Below the pieces are notes generated by a model that saw only the letters and a list, made by a program, of their open reading frames with translations, ran no database searches and was not told the origin of the DNA. DNA of 64,000 nucleotides from Tilletia caries. Lineage: Eukaryota; Basidiomycota; Exobasidiomycetes; Tilletiales; Tilletiaceae. The position numbers were made by a program, and so were the translations under genes. Below are positions 10,390-21,799 of this stretch, piece after piece (the first letter of the stretch is position 1; every line of letters starts with the position of its first letter). The stretch is from NCBI GenBank assembly GCA_032718865.1, contig JALUTQ010000006.1:62001-126000 (forward strand), read 5' to 3'.

Positions 10390-10892
10390 AGTTGAGTACC
10401 TTATGTGCAAGTGGTGAACTTCTTCGGGACCCAGATTATCAAAGTGGACATGTGCAGTGCGTCGTTGACAAACACTGACGGGAACAATAAGGAAGTGGGA
10501 GTGTCCTGGTGTTAGGCGGCCGTCCGAAAGCAAAAGGCGGGCTTGCAGCATTTCTGTAAGACTCTGCGCCGACTAAACCGCGGGCCACGGGAAGTTGGTG
10601 ATGACTGAGATTCATCCATCGTTCATCGTTCCTCGTTCATCAGACCGCCCAGGGCTTCTACCTGCAGGTCGCGGTGTGCGGAGGCGGATGAGCGGATTCG
10701 GGGCGGGGTCAGCTTTGCCAAAGGCCGCAGTGGGCTGTGGAGGCTTATGCCAAGTGCGAGGCGTGCAAGTACGGGATGCCTGGACAGACGAGATAAGTAC
10801 AAGCGCGGGAGGAGAGGGGAGAGAATACAAGGCAATCAAAGACTGGATGAAGTTGATGATGGAGCGATGATGAAGACGGCGGGATCGTTTGA

Positions 10893-11196
10893 GGGCGAAC
10901 TTAATGGCCGCCCCTTGGCGGGTTTGAGCCTTTGGCCGCCCCCATGCATCAGAGCAGTGTGTGCAGGATAAGCTTGGTAAATCTACGACTTTAAATTTTT
11001 TTCGGCCGATGATTTTCTCTCCAAGGCAATGCCCTTCACATCGACTTCGAATGTTCTCAAATTTGGCAAGGATGCTCAGTAAAGTGTCCTCGACATGCGT
11101 GTGAGATTTGGGCACTCATTTATATGTGCGTTGTGGAGAACTCAAGGGGCGGCCTCGGAGCCTTTTCCCGCCCTAGGGCGGCCATTAAGTTCGCCC
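10893..11196. mobile_element. Mutator-like MITE, 304 bp
   Basis: The perfect 9-bp direct duplication ATCGTTTGA (10884-10892, 11197-11205) flanks inverted ends beginning GGGCGAACTTAATGGCCGCC. A 9-bp duplication and GGG-starting TIRs fit Mutator-like elements. There is no ORF. Confidence 0.8.
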
Positions 11197-11205
11197 ATCG
11201 TTTGA

Positions 11206-12682
11206 TGGGGGTATCGCTTTCAAACTGAAAGATTGGACCTCGCGTCCGCAATCGTCGAAGTATGGAGGACGGTCAAGTGGTGGATCTGAGAGGCTGACCA
11301 GAATCTAGCGATCCGCTGAATCAAGAAGAGTGTCGCTAAGCTATGTGTGTGTTGGCCAAATGAATCCGTGATTGCGAAAGAAAAGACTCCTTCCTAGATC
11401 GGAACATACCGTGAAATCACAATAGTCGTGACTTATGTCTGTGTGAGGCATCACACCGCCGAGTTGCTCGGGCTCCGTTGCTCGACCGATGCCCTCGCCG
11501 CCGCCGAGGCCGGGCTTTGTTCGCCCAAGAACGCGCACCGGAGCGCTCACTCGCCCGCGCTGAGACCGAACAGTGCCGTGCCTGGCGCCAAAGTCCGGGA
11601 TCGCAGCCCTCATCGTCGCTGCCGTCGATGACATAGTAATAGCGGCCAAGTGCCGAGTGCCAAACTAACCTGCCGGGTGGGAAACGTCAAACCACCCCTC
11701 GAGGAGGGAACGGTAGCATTGGGAGATGGTGCCACCTGACCGAGCCTAGTAGTAGTGATCGCGCGCATATGCCTGCCCACCGCCCGACTCGACTCGACCG
11801 CCGCTCGGACGGGATCGGCGGGACTGCTGGACCACCACTGATGCTGACACCCGCAGTGAAGGAGAAGGCCGGGTCGAAGTCGTAGCCGAGGCTGATCCCA
11901 CCCAGCATAGTGGACGAAGCGAAGCCGGAGCCTGAGTCTGGCGATATCGAGGAACTCAGGTCGTACATGTGGGGGTGTGGGAAGCGCGAGCCGTCGTGCT
12001 GTTCAACGACTTTGTAGGGACTGGATGCCCGGGTAACTTGCGTTCACCGGGGAGCGTACCGCGAGTGTTTTTTTATCTCCCGCGGGGGACGCCCCCAGTC
12101 AGTTTAGAAGAATCTCTATGTACTGGGTCATAAGGATCAGAGGTCTACACCGACTACCGAGTCTGGGGGAACCTCTGGCCTTAAGCCAGGTCACTATATT
12201 AGTCACTATACTCCAGGTGAGAGAGAATAAAATTCTGGAATGGTGATTGGTGACAGAGCTATGGGGGATGGGGTCGAGCCCAACCTGGGGAATCTGAGGT
12301 TGATGATTGATCGCAAATTCAGAGTTTTGTGAAATTTTGAAAATAGAAAATTTCTGCCTCAGACGCTGACTGCTCTGATGCCCTGCGTCCCCTTCGACCA
12401 AAAACTTTATCACTCACTGACCCCCTCCTTTACGGCTTTACGGTTTACCTCATTTGGCAATCACTGTTCACCGACCTCATGGTCAGCAAGTTACAAGTAC
12501 ACCAATTCAAAATCTGAAAGCTAGAGATATGCATGACTATCTCTGCTATCGTTCCTTCTAAGTGACCAAAGGTGATTGTGTTGTGTTGTGAGTTGTGATC
12601 ACGTAACTCGAGAGGTGATCGGTGATCGCCCAAATTTAGGTTCAGATTTATCACTCACTGACCAGCGACTGTACAGCTACGT
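11206..12682. other. no clear gene; one open minus fragment
   Basis: A minus-strand open stretch at about 12036-11687 (SSPYKVVEQHDGSRFPHP, MYDLSSSISPDSG, LGYDFDPAFSFTAG) has host-like codon use but no start, no recognised domain and a TGA just upstream; it may be the end of a lost gene. The rest (12100-12680) is AT-richer, with two copies of a TATCACTCACTGACC phrase (about 12408 and 12650). Confidence 0.35.
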
Positions 12683-13318
12683 ATCCCACCGGCCTGGCTT
12701 TTGAGCCAGAGTGTTCCCCAGACTTTTTGAGGCCATGAGTTTATAGAAATTAGAATATGAACGGGAAATGAAAAGTACCAAGAAACATGCATGTCTTGAC
12801 TCTTGATGACTGATGTTGCTTAATGCTTGGTCTGGATATCTTAGACTCGAATTCTCAAAAAGGCGTGCTCAATGCAGTGACCTGTCGGATGTGGATTGCA
12901 TACCTAAAACAATGGCCCAGAAGCACAGTCAATCATTCAAATCACATAGACGCCCTCCGCGCCTCGCTCTCAGGGTAGCTTCGCTACCCTTCGAGCTCTC
13001 CGCAATGATTTTCCACACAAGATAGGTGATGAGCAGATAGACATAGAACTCCCCAAAGATGTAATGTAACATGTGTATTGCATACCTGATCGGTGACCCA
13101 CAGGCCACAGTTGATAAATCGGAATGGACTGACGCTTACCGCGCCTCGCTCTCAGGGTAGCTTCGCTACCCTTCGAGCTCTCCGCCATGATTTTCCACAC
13201 AATATAGATGATGAGCACTGAGCAGATAGAACTCCCCAAAGATGTAATGTGATATGTGTATTGCGTACCTTATCGGTGACCCACAGGCCACAGTTGATGG
13301 ATCAATATGGACTGACGA
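12683..13318. repeat. dispersed repeat A, copy 1 (with internal tandem units)
   Basis: It starts ATCCCACCGGCCTGGC and shares long near-identity with 27285-28480. From about 12957 it contains two tandem units of ~180 bp, each carrying the palindrome AGGGTAGCTTCGCTACCCT (12972-12990, 13154-13172) and a GTGACCCACAGGCCACAG phrase. This copy holds the uninterrupted site (AATCATTCAAATCACATAG) that is filled by a hAT-like element in copy 2. There is no coding potential. Confidence 0.8.
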
Positions 13319-13359
13319 GTAGTCAGTAGTCAGTAGTCAGTAGTCAGTAGTCAGTAGCA
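13317..13359. repeat. 7-bp minisatellite (GTCAGTA)n
   Basis: About six units of AGTAGTC phase; the same array occurs at 32676-32735, next to the second copy of repeat B. Confidence 0.9.
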
Positions 13360-13482
13360 TTCTGGGGCACCATCACCTGGTAGATGTAGGCGTGTATCTC
13401 AAGCAACTTACCACTGGCACGACTTGTAAGTTTTAGGCAGGTCAGAGTTGAAGGTTGGTGAACGCTGGAGTAAGTTGGGCAG

Positions 13483-13847
13483 TTGGTAGCTGCGTGAATC
13501 GTGATGCGTTCGTCAAAAAGTTGAAGACCTTTCAACTTTCTCGGAGAGTTTTGAGTTTTGACTATGGCTATGAACTTCCTCGGAGGGTTTTGACTTTTTG
13601 ACTATGGCTATCGAAGGCGTGGGAAAAGTGGAGGTAGAAGACAGACAGAAACGGGCAACGAACGGCGCAAGGACGGCATGTGAACAGCAAATTGCTATCT
13701 TCATAAAGAAAACTGGGAGAAATCGAGAGCGTCGATGGATGCTTAGAACACGGACACCCAGGCGAAGTTTGAGAAGATTTAAAGGAGTTTTGAAGAATTT
13801 CATTCGAGGGATGTTGCAACACTTTTTCTCGGCCGTAAAAATCTAAG
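13483..13847. repeat. dispersed repeat B, copy 1
   Basis: Nearly identical to 32740-33093, with small indels. Both strands have short open frames (for example a basic one, KKTGRNRERRWMLRTRTPRR), but no domain, and no TIR or target duplication was found. In both places it follows the GTCAGTA minisatellite, so the unit may be larger. Confidence 0.8.
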
Positions 13848-13904
13848 GGGCAGATATAACCCCATACTAAAGTCTGGGGAATTTTACGCAGAGGGCGTCT
13901 CCAT

Positions 13905-15236
13905 CAGTTCGCTCCACTCCACCCGGCCAATCGGCCACGGTAAGTCTGTTCTTGTCTTCACCCCTACTCTCTTGTCTTCATCCCTACTCTCTCTCACTCC
14001 TCCAACCTCTCGCCTCGAGCGATGGCATCCCTACTCTCTCTTCAACCTCTCTCCGCGTCTCCCTCATTCATCACCAGCTGACACGTGCCGCCTTCCCTTT
14101 TTGCAGTTCTTGCAGGCTAGGCTACTCGCACTGGGCAGCCGCATACAAGGGTCGCTGCCGCCTCCGCCCTCTCCGCCTCCTCGGGCATCCCCCATGCACC
14201 AGCACTCTCTGCCAACCCAGCATCAGGCGCGGCCGCCTCTGCTGCTGCCGCGGCGCACGCACAGGCCGCAAATAGCAGCAACAACAACAACCACTACCTC
14301 CTCCTCCGCCTCTCCTCCCCGCCATCCTTCGCTCGATTCGCTTTGGCAAGTAGCACAAGCCATCGGCCACCACAATGCGCGACTTCAAGATCTACGCAGG
14401 CCCCACGCGGCACGCCTCCTCCATGACCAGGGTCCTCCGAGACGCCTGTCGCGACGACGGCAAGTCGCAGGAGTTTGCCTGCAAGCACACCGACGACGAC
14501 GACATGCCCTTCGTTGTCCGCTACGTCCGCATCGAGCCCCTCAGCGCAAACGGCGTGCACTACAATGTGAGCATCTCTTTCTCAATCGACCATTTAGGCT
14601 GAAGTGTCTGACACAATCTCGCTTTCCTACAGTTCTCCATATGGCACGTCGCGCTGCTCGGCATCTCAGATCCCTACGTCGTGTCCAAGGTCCAGCAGGA
14701 GTACGAAATGGTGAGCATGCACAGACATTTGAATATTCGGGACTGGACTGACTCATTCCTCCCTCCGAACAGCACCGCGACACCAATCCACCCGCCTCAT
14801 CATCAAGCACCTCCGCTCGCGCGCGCATCAGTCCGCCTTCCGCGCGCTCCTCGTCTCCTCCAACCTCGGCCGACCGCTCCGAGGCAAAGACGACGTGCCC
14901 GGCGGCGTCAAGCGCTTGCGCAACCCCCCTCTCATCGGCAGAGGTACCCGTCCCTTTGAACACCCGCTCCTCTCCCGTCTCTTTCGCGCCCTCACCCGCC
15001 GCGAGCGCTGGGACGAGGTCGAGAGCATCCTGGACTTGGCCGCTTTTGCCTATGCGCCTGATGGCAGCGGCGCCCAGCTCACCGAGCTCAGCGAGGAAGA
15101 GCATCTCCCTCCCACCTCCTCTGGCCGACGGTCGAGCAAGCAGAAGGCGATGGAGGAGCGCTTTGTGCCAGGTCGACTGCATCGAGCCCCAGGAGTTGAT
15201 GCCATCGGTGTTTCCGCCGCTGCCACCCTTGCGCAG
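13905..15236 (+). pseudogene. muskelin-like gene, N-terminal half only, broken
   Basis: Muskelin is the kelch/LisH-CTLH subunit of CTLH-type ubiquitin ligase complexes. The plus strand shows its discoidin-like domain: HYLLLRL, PAILRSIRFGK, TTMRDFKIYAG, VRYVRIEPLSANGVHYN, FSIWHVALLGISDPYVV. Then comes the LisH/CTLH part: TRLIIKHLRSRAHQSAFRALL and FEHPLLSRLFRALTRRERWDEVESIL. Introns at 14567-14632 and 14711-14772 are canonical; an earlier one probably ends at TTTTTGCAG near 14106. Lesions are a frameshift near 14315, TAG at 14351-14353 (replacing a likely Tyr codon) and a one-base loss near 14786. The six-kelch propeller is absent: after a possible donor at 15237 no kelch motif follows. It is a truncated pseudogene; the family call is fairly secure. 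Confidence 0.7.
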
Positions 15237-15433
15237 GTGACAAGCATAAGGTCACGGATCAAGAATCTTAGCAGATGCAGCTCAAGCATCTTAACAGATC
15301 AAGCACGTTAGCTGTGTTCGAACCCTGTTTCAGCCTCTCCAGATTCGCTGACTCCCTCCATCGAGAATGATTGATTAATCTTGGCAATCGACACATGACG
15401 CATCTTCGGTCCGTTTCCATTTGCAAAATGGGC

Positions 15434-16017
15434 GAATGTCCCCCAGACCTGTTCGCTCACTCGGCTGTCAGACCTTTGGCCCGATAACTACCTTGTCCCA
15501 CAAGCCTGTAAATAACATCCACTTGCCCTGTAACCGTCATCCGGTGAACCTGGAAAGAGCTCTAGTATATCCACCGTTCCCCCTTTAAGCACACTCTCTA
15601 CCCGACACAGACCCCAAACCGAAAGTTTCCCAGACTCTTAGCTTGGGGTTTCAGAACATATTTCCACTAGCACATCATCAACAATTCCTTGCAAACGTGT
15701 ATTTTTTTCAAGGAAGTATCTCTCCAAACCCGGACGTCTCCTTGGTCATTTTTGTTGGCGCTTTCTGCTCCCAAACGATGAGCCTGAACGGACGTGTTCT
15801 GATAGTGCTGGAGCCTTTTCGTCGCAGATGTGCTGAAGTAATAATTGGTAATTATTTCCGGCAATCTTTCCAAAATTCAGGTTTAAATTTGACCTCTTAA
15901 ATGGGGAGCGGATGTCTTTGGGAGGGGAACAGAGGTGCCGCACAGGATCAACGGATGTCTGGCTTAAAGGATCAACGGAAATTTGCCCGAGTGAGCGAAC
16001 AGGTCTGGGGGACATTC
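15434..16017. mobile_element. TIR element, 584 bp
   Basis: Perfect 31-bp inverted ends (15434-15464 and 15987-16017) start GAATGTCCCCCAGACC. Subterminal copies of GGATCAACGG occur at 15945-15977. No target duplication was identified and no ORF; it lies just downstream of the truncated muskelin copy. Confidence 0.75.
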
Positions 16018-16397
16018 CACTAACTTGCTTTCCATTTTCGTTCCTCAACTTAGAAATTTTTTCCGTGCATTTCTCCCTCTGCGTAAGCCGTAAACCATCG
16101 AGCATCAAGCGACCCCATGAAGCATGTAATAATCTTGCATCGACTCGGTCGAAGGGCAAGCGGGGCTGAAGCCCTCTCAGGGCAATTAGAGCTGACAAGC
16201 ACACAATCATAGAAGGCTTCACCCAATCGCAAGGCAAAGTACATAGCAGCTGATTCCTTTTCCCCGTAACGCCTTGTTCCTCTAGACCAGCAACATTCCG
16301 CCTTCGCCAGGTCTCCACCGTCACCACTTCCTCCACTCATCGAGTCGCAACATGCGCCCAACCCGGTCCTCACGGCTCACGCACACCCAACCCCATT
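16018..16397. other. leader region of the following ORF; no feature recognised
   Basis: It contains possible 3' splice sites (TCTAGACCAG near 16284, TTCGCCAG near 16309) in front of the open frame that continues into the hypothetical gene, suggesting its first exon lies upstream or was lost. Confidence 0.35.
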
Positions 16398-17297
16398 GTG
16401 GACCCCCCTGACGACGAAGATCTCGACGACAGCGGCGACGAATGGCGGCCGCCTGTCGTCGCAGTTTCTTCTTCTACCTCTACCTCAGCCCGGCCCTCTA
16501 CCTCAACCTCGGCACAGCCTTCGTCCTCTTCCTCGGCACGGTCATCGACCACATCGAACCCTACCGCTGCTTTCACTACGGCTACTTCTGCGACGTCGGC
16601 GTCGACGACGGCTGCGGGTAGCGAGATCGACGCGCTCCGCCGCGTGGCTCACATCATCTCGCCCGGCCTAGGTCACCAGTCTCAGATGATGGCCATGACG
16701 GCCTTACTCCAAGATTCGCACACCTCGATCCATCTCGACGTGGAGCGCAACGAGCTCTTGCGGGAAACCGCCCTGGCCACCGCCGATGCCATCGGCGATG
16801 CATCCCGGCGCGAGGAGGCACGGCGCAGGATTAACAACGTAGCGGTGCCAGTCATCCCTGCGTTTCACCGGCAGCCCATGGACCGGACGTGGGGTTATAC
16901 AAGGCACCCCTTCCTCTCTGTCGCTGGTATTACATCCTTCATAAGCTGGACGGCAAGAGACAGTGCCGATGTCTACTCTCCCGGCTCCGCGACTAACCGC
17001 CGAGGAGAGCCGATGGAACGGATACACCCCCATGCCAGTGCCCTACACACCGGGTTCCAAGCTGCCTATGGCGAGGGCGAGCCTTCTCACGTGCCCGTTG
17101 GGTCGTCCCCGGCCCGTATCCCGCCGAAGGAGAAGCGGGCCACAGCTAAGGGAAAGGATAAGGCGAAGGGTGGAGCGTCCAAGGGCAAGGAGGGCAAGGG
17201 CGAGGGCAAGGCCCGGGCCGAAGAAGAGGAGATCGGAACTGACATCAACGATGAAGAAGAAGAGGGGGATGACGAGGAGCAGTTCTCCGACAACTGA
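16398..17297 (+). CDS. hypothetical Ser/Thr-rich, acidic-tailed protein
   Basis: A 299-codon open frame ending TGA at 17295-17297. It has no in-frame ATG at its beginning; the frame is open upstream to about 16310 after a possible splice acceptor, so the true start is probably on a missing or unrecognised exon. The protein has a Ser/Thr/Pro-rich N-terminus (residues 25-75), a helical middle with RNELLRETALATADAIGDASRREEARRR, a WGYTRHPF segment, then a Lys-rich (KGKDKAKGGASKGKEGKGEGK) and a Glu/Asp-rich tail ending EEQFSDN. There are no known domains. Such charged proteins occur as ORF1-type products of fungal elements as well as host genes; I cannot decide. Confidence 0.5.
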   Translation: MDPPDDEDLDDSGDEWRPPVVAVSSSTSTSARPSTSTSAQPSSSSSARSSTTSNPTAAFTTATSATSASTTAAGSEIDALRRVAHIISPGLGHQSQMMAMTALLQDSHTSIHLDVERNELLRETALATADAIGDASRREEARRRINNVAVPVIPAFHRQPMDRTWGYTRHPFLSVAGITSFISWTARDSADVYSPGSATNRRGEPMERIHPHASALHTGFQAAYGEGEPSHVPVGSSPARIPPKEKRATAKGKDKAKGGASKGKEGKGEGKARAEEEEIGTDINDEEEEGDDEEQFSDN

Positions 17298-17559
17298 TGA
17301 ATGTATTCCCAGCAGCACAGAGCAGCAGACAGAGAACACGGTAATGAGAAAATCTTTTTTCGAATCGAGGAATGTGATGGCGGTTCGGATGGCGCTGCGC
17401 AAGGGTTAGTCCCCTGTCGAGGGAGTGGTCAGTGAAGAGGAAGAAGAGAAAGATCTGGATGGTGGTGGTTGGGAGAGAGGAGGGAAAGTCAGTGGTGTGA
17501 ACTGATCTCACGAGTTGTCTCACGAGAAGCACCACCATCCACTCACCACTCCGCCGCCG

Positions 17560-20500
17560 ATGTCTGCTAGACAACGCCTCGTCACTGAGAAGAGCGCCGT
17601 GTGGCCCGCGCGACGCGGAAACCGAGTGGGCTGCAACGCGCACTAAGGTTGTCCCCGGAGTTGACGCGGAGCTGGGGTTTTGCGGACTCCGCCGGAGGCG
17701 GAGCGCGGAACTCACTTTTGAGAAATTTTTGATATTAGAAAAGCACGGAGTCCGCCTGAAGGACTCCGCCGGATTTTACGCGGAGCACGGAGCCGAATCC
17801 TGGGCCCCCTGGCCAAAAGTGCGGAGCACGGAGTCGTCAAAATGGTGTGACAATTCCGGCGGAATTTCCGCGGAATTCCAACGGAGCTGTGAGGTCACGT
17901 GAAAGTCGAAAATAGGGGTCACGTGACCTCATTTTGGGTGCGCTCCGCCGGAATTCCGCAAAAAAAATGGCGGAAATGTGCGGAATTCCGAGAAAATAGG
18001 CATCGTAGAGACACGCTCAGGGGATAAGACAGGCATCATTATCTGTTGAGACTTGAGAGCTTCAAAATAGCACTGAAGTCAATACCGCAACAATGTTGGA
18101 CGGTGAATCTATAGCTCTGATTGTATTAGAGTCATTCTGAGAGCAACTTATAACACCACTGCGCTCCGACGGAATTCCGCGGAATTCCGAGCTCCGCATA
18201 CACGGAGCACGGAGGACTGAGGAGCATTATGAAAACGCACAGAAAAAACGCGGAGCGCGGAGCTGGAATTTCAACTTTTGTAAAATTTCGTCGGAACGCG
18301 GAGCTGGTTTTTTTCAGCTCTGTCTTAGTCTGCGGAGGCGGAGCTCGCCTCAAAAAGTCGAAATTCCGGCGAAATTTGGAAGTGCGGAGGCGGAGCCCTC
18401 CGCGTTACTTCGGGGACAACCTTAACGCGCACTGCTGCTCACCGACCCTGGAGCGGCAGAAGCAGCTCTCGAAGAGATGTTCGCGGACCAAGCGGGTGGT
18501 CTGGCAACGTGAGCGCGACTCAAACTCACGTCCTGCTTAGGGCGCTTTCACTGACCGTTGACACACTCCCAGCTCCCAACTGAGCACAAACACTCAGATT
18601 GCACTCCTCGATTGGAAAATCCTGGTGCAAGAATGGTACGAGAGCTACTACAAGATCCACAATGAGAACAAAAAATTCGATCGGATCTGGCCGACGCCGG
18701 ACGACGTGTGGGACCACTCCGACGTCCCTGCGCTTTGTGACCGACTTACGTCGTTCCTCTCGCACAAGCGCCGGTATACGATAGGCGTACAGGGACTTGG
18801 AATGCCAGCCGTGGCTTCCGTTCAAGACTGGTCCGCACTCACGATCGCTGTCGGTGAGCATCCGTTCCGCTTTGAATGCACATAAGGAGATACGCAGTTC
18901 TCACTCATCTACCGGGGACCTGCAGTGCGCATCAGTGTGCAGCAGACGAGCTCGGCAGCAAATGTCTCGGCAGAGCTAGCCAGGGTACTCAGATTCAACG
19001 GGACTGGTGACCAGGGCGTCTATCAGCGGGTCCAAAATCTTTGCACTCACCTGATCGCTCAGTACAAACTGCCCATAGGCGTCAAGAGCGAGGTGCCCTG
19101 GGAACGCCTGGAGGTGGAACTCATTCTGGAGAACATGGTCCAGCAAGTGCGAATCGGCGGAAACAGAGAGGCGATCTTACAGAGAATGCTTCTTGTACAG
19201 ATCTGCTTCACAACAGGCTTGCGCATTGTTAGTCTCGCAACAGGCGCGGTATTCCTCGACGGCACGTGAGTACCTATGCCCATAGCCGAACACAGAGCGT
19301 TTACTCACGTTTACCCTCTGTGCGGAACATGTTTTAGCGGTGGATTCCTCACACATGATGTATCCATCATACAACCCGAGGCCGGAAAGTACGAGCTCAC
19401 CCTGAAGGTCAGAACCCTGAAGGGGTGGGGCGGGCTCGACACCAGCACTATCAACCCTCGGATCAATGCGGCTGCCTGACCGGAGAACACCCATTTGTGT
19501 CCGGTGCTAACCATGGCGACGCTCCTCATCCATCGCGGGGATCTCCACGCCACGGAAATCGACAATGCCATCGGCTCTGTTCACGAATTTCTCGAGTCAT
19601 CTTCGGTGGAATTCCACGGGCGAGGACAAAGTTCTCTCTTCCGGACTGGAGACGGCACCGGCAACGGGCCTGCCAACAAGCTCACCAGCCTTCCACTCCC
19701 AGCGTCGTCTGCGGCACGAGGATTAAAGACTCATGCAATAAAAGTAGGGGTAAGTCTTAAGCCAATTTTTCCTTAGCGCAACGATCAGTTAGCTGACTAC
19801 CATCTGACTCCATCGCAGCTGTCTGTGTCTGGCTTTCATCAAATGAGAAAGTCGTTTGCAATGACGATAACAGCTGGATGTGAGTACCCTGAGAGTCTGA
19901 GACAGAATGCGGTCGAAAACGACGCTGACTCTGAGAGCTCTGAGCATCACAGACGGGCCAGACGTCGCGAAGACAGCGTTCGACCACCAAATGAAGCATA
20001 ATGCCCTAGACCAGCATTACAGCTCCGGCGTCGGTCTTTACGACTTCGCCGCGATGATTTACGGCGAGGAAGTTAGCCCACGGGCCGACTTAGTTCGGTC
20101 GTCCAAGATCTCGGCGATCCAGCGATCCGGCCAAGGACCAAAGGCCCTGGTTCACAATGCAAGTAACCCTGCCCCTGTTGGCAAGAGGAAGGTGGTGATC
20201 GGACGACTGGATGATCTCTTCCTGGAGAAAGAGTCATACCGGGCGGCCTTCGAATTACTGCAGGAGCTCCGGGAGCAGTTGGAGCGAGCCACGGGGGTCG
20301 ACATGACGTCCCAGAAGAAATTAAGAGGACGGCAGTTTGGACTAGCACGTCGCATGTTGGGCGACGGAGCACACGATGATCTTCTTTCACAGGCCATCGA
20401 AGCCAAGAAGAACGAGGGCGACATCCGGCGACAGCTGCAAGGCCAGATGAAGAGGAAAGCCAGCAAAGAGGAGGTGAAGATGATCAAGGAGGCCCCTACG

Positions 20501-20872
20501 AGCATGGAGCAGGTCAAAGACGTGCTAGCTGCACGGCTGGCCAAACAAACCCAAGACCGAGAAGTATGCCTGAAGGAGGCTCTCGAGTTCGCGCAAGGCC
20601 CAATCCCAACGGCAGAGGGCGCAACCCCAAAACCGGCTCAACTTGGTGGTCCCGCTCAACTGACGCTGAGTCAGCCAAAAAAAAAATACCAAACCACCAC
20701 CAACATTTTCCCATTCACCACTATAGTAGCCCTACCTTCTCACATATCAACACAACATCAAGAAGCATGCGTTCGAAAGGATAGCAACCAGGGTGTGCGA
20801 AACTTAAAAAAAAATGGAATTTTTGAAACTAGTACTTGGTCCAGCTCCCGTTCGCCCGGAGCACGTCCCTGA
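17560..20872 (+). pseudogene. Crypton-like tyrosine recombinase gene, spliced, inactivated
   Basis: The start ATG at 17560 gives MSARQRLVTE; a +1 shift near 17588 and the hAT-like element at 17644-18424 interrupt exon 1. Introns that fit in phase: 18509-18572, 18854-18925, 19266-19337, 19750-19818, 19880-19952. The spliced frame has an N-terminal helical region (IALLDWKILVQEWYESYYK, ~residues 60-140), then the recombinase core. The first Arg is in CFTTGLRIVSLATG, with a KGWGG beta turn, the HxxR box in SGFHQMRKSF, and a histidine-rich block HQMKHNALDQHYSSG holding the likely nucleophile Tyr. A ~250-aa basic coiled tail follows (LLQELREQLERATGVDM, KRKASKEEVK). One in-frame TGA (19477-19479) fits a CGA-to-TGA change. 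Motif order and introns suggest a Crypton-type DNA transposon gene or a relative; the tail beyond ~20680 is doubtful. Confidence 0.65.
17644..18424. mobile_element. hAT-like non-autonomous element, 781 bp
   Basis: 8-bp target duplication ACGCGCAC (17636-17643, 18425-18432); inverted ends TAAGGTTGTCCCCG. The interior is built from GGAATTCCG palindromes and CGGAGCACGGAG-type repeats. Its ends and repeats resemble the element at 27529-28298, suggesting one family. It is inserted in exon 1 of the recombinase gene. Confidence 0.85.
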
Positions 20873-21110
20873 CCCTCCTCGGCATTGAAGTCACATATTT
20901 CTCCAAAATGTTGGTATCAATGACATCCCAAACTTCTTTGAGGTACTCCTCCAGCACCCCCCTCACAGTATCCGGGCCCCCGGGGATGGTCCCCATGTTG
21001 GGATTTTTTTTTTCGAGCTTGACTTTTTGGACGAACCAGAGGTTCTCGATGGGGTTGAGGTCGGGAGATTGAGGCGGCCATTTCATCGGCTCAACCCCAT
21101 TATCCTTCAG
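20829..21110 (-). pseudogene. Tc1-like transposase, C-terminal part
   Basis: The minus strand reads FLKDNGVEPMKWPPQ followed by SPDLNPIENLW, the canonical end of the Tc1/mariner DDE catalytic domain with its third acidic residue in IEN, then about 60 residues to a stop (VLRANGSWTKY). It begins exactly at the target duplication GAAAC of the LTR array. The N-terminal two thirds lie at 26530-27292, same strand, on the other side of the inserted material. Confidence 0.85.
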
Positions 21111-21115
21111 GAAAC

Positions 21116-21392
21116 TGTGCTGGATGGGACCACGTGGCTCCACTATCTTATCTCCTTTCCTTATCTTTCTTTCCCTTTCACTCTCACGCATACCGCATAG
21201 CAACATCACCTCCACCTCTCTCCACTTTTCCCACGTCACACTTTTCCCTCGCTCTCATCGTTACCCTTCTCGAGCTCATCATTGTACTTAGTTCTTTCCC
21301 TTGTCATATATTCACTCTTCATTCTCTGCATCTTGCACATTACGGTTCTACAGGCTCCCTCTACTGGCTCCCTACAAAGGCTCGCTAGTATA
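21116..21392 (+). repeat. LTR 1 of the array
   Basis: 277 bp; the 5' outer border is defined by the GAAAC duplication. It is very pyrimidine-rich on the plus strand. Confidence 0.9.
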
Positions 21393-21799
21393 TGGTGATG
21401 AGAGGATTCTCTTGCTGACCATCGACCCGACGATCCTCAGCAGCCCACGACGATCACAACTTCCAAGTTCTCTCGTCGAGACACCAACTACTCCAGACCG
21501 CCCCAGCTCTCGCTCCGGCCCTCTACTCTTCTCCGTCGCCAACGTCGAGCCTCTCTTTGACCCTCGCACGTTCCCGACTCTCCTCCTTCGCACTACGTCT
21601 CTCTACTCTACTCCTTCTCTTATCTACCTCTTTCTTTCTTCCTTCCTCAAGCATCAAGACCTCCAGACATCTTCTTCGTCGTGCGAGACGTCCATACTCC
21701 TATCGCGAGTCCCCCCTTGTCTGCGCGCTCGCTAACGATCTCAGCGAGGGACCTCTCGACCTCGACCTCGACCTCAAGAGTCCAGACCGCCAGATCGAC

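Noticed and set aside
15237..15333. Possible muskelin intron leading to further exons
   Set aside because: GTGACA...TTTCAG could be an intron, but no kelch-like sequence follows up to the TIR element at 15434.
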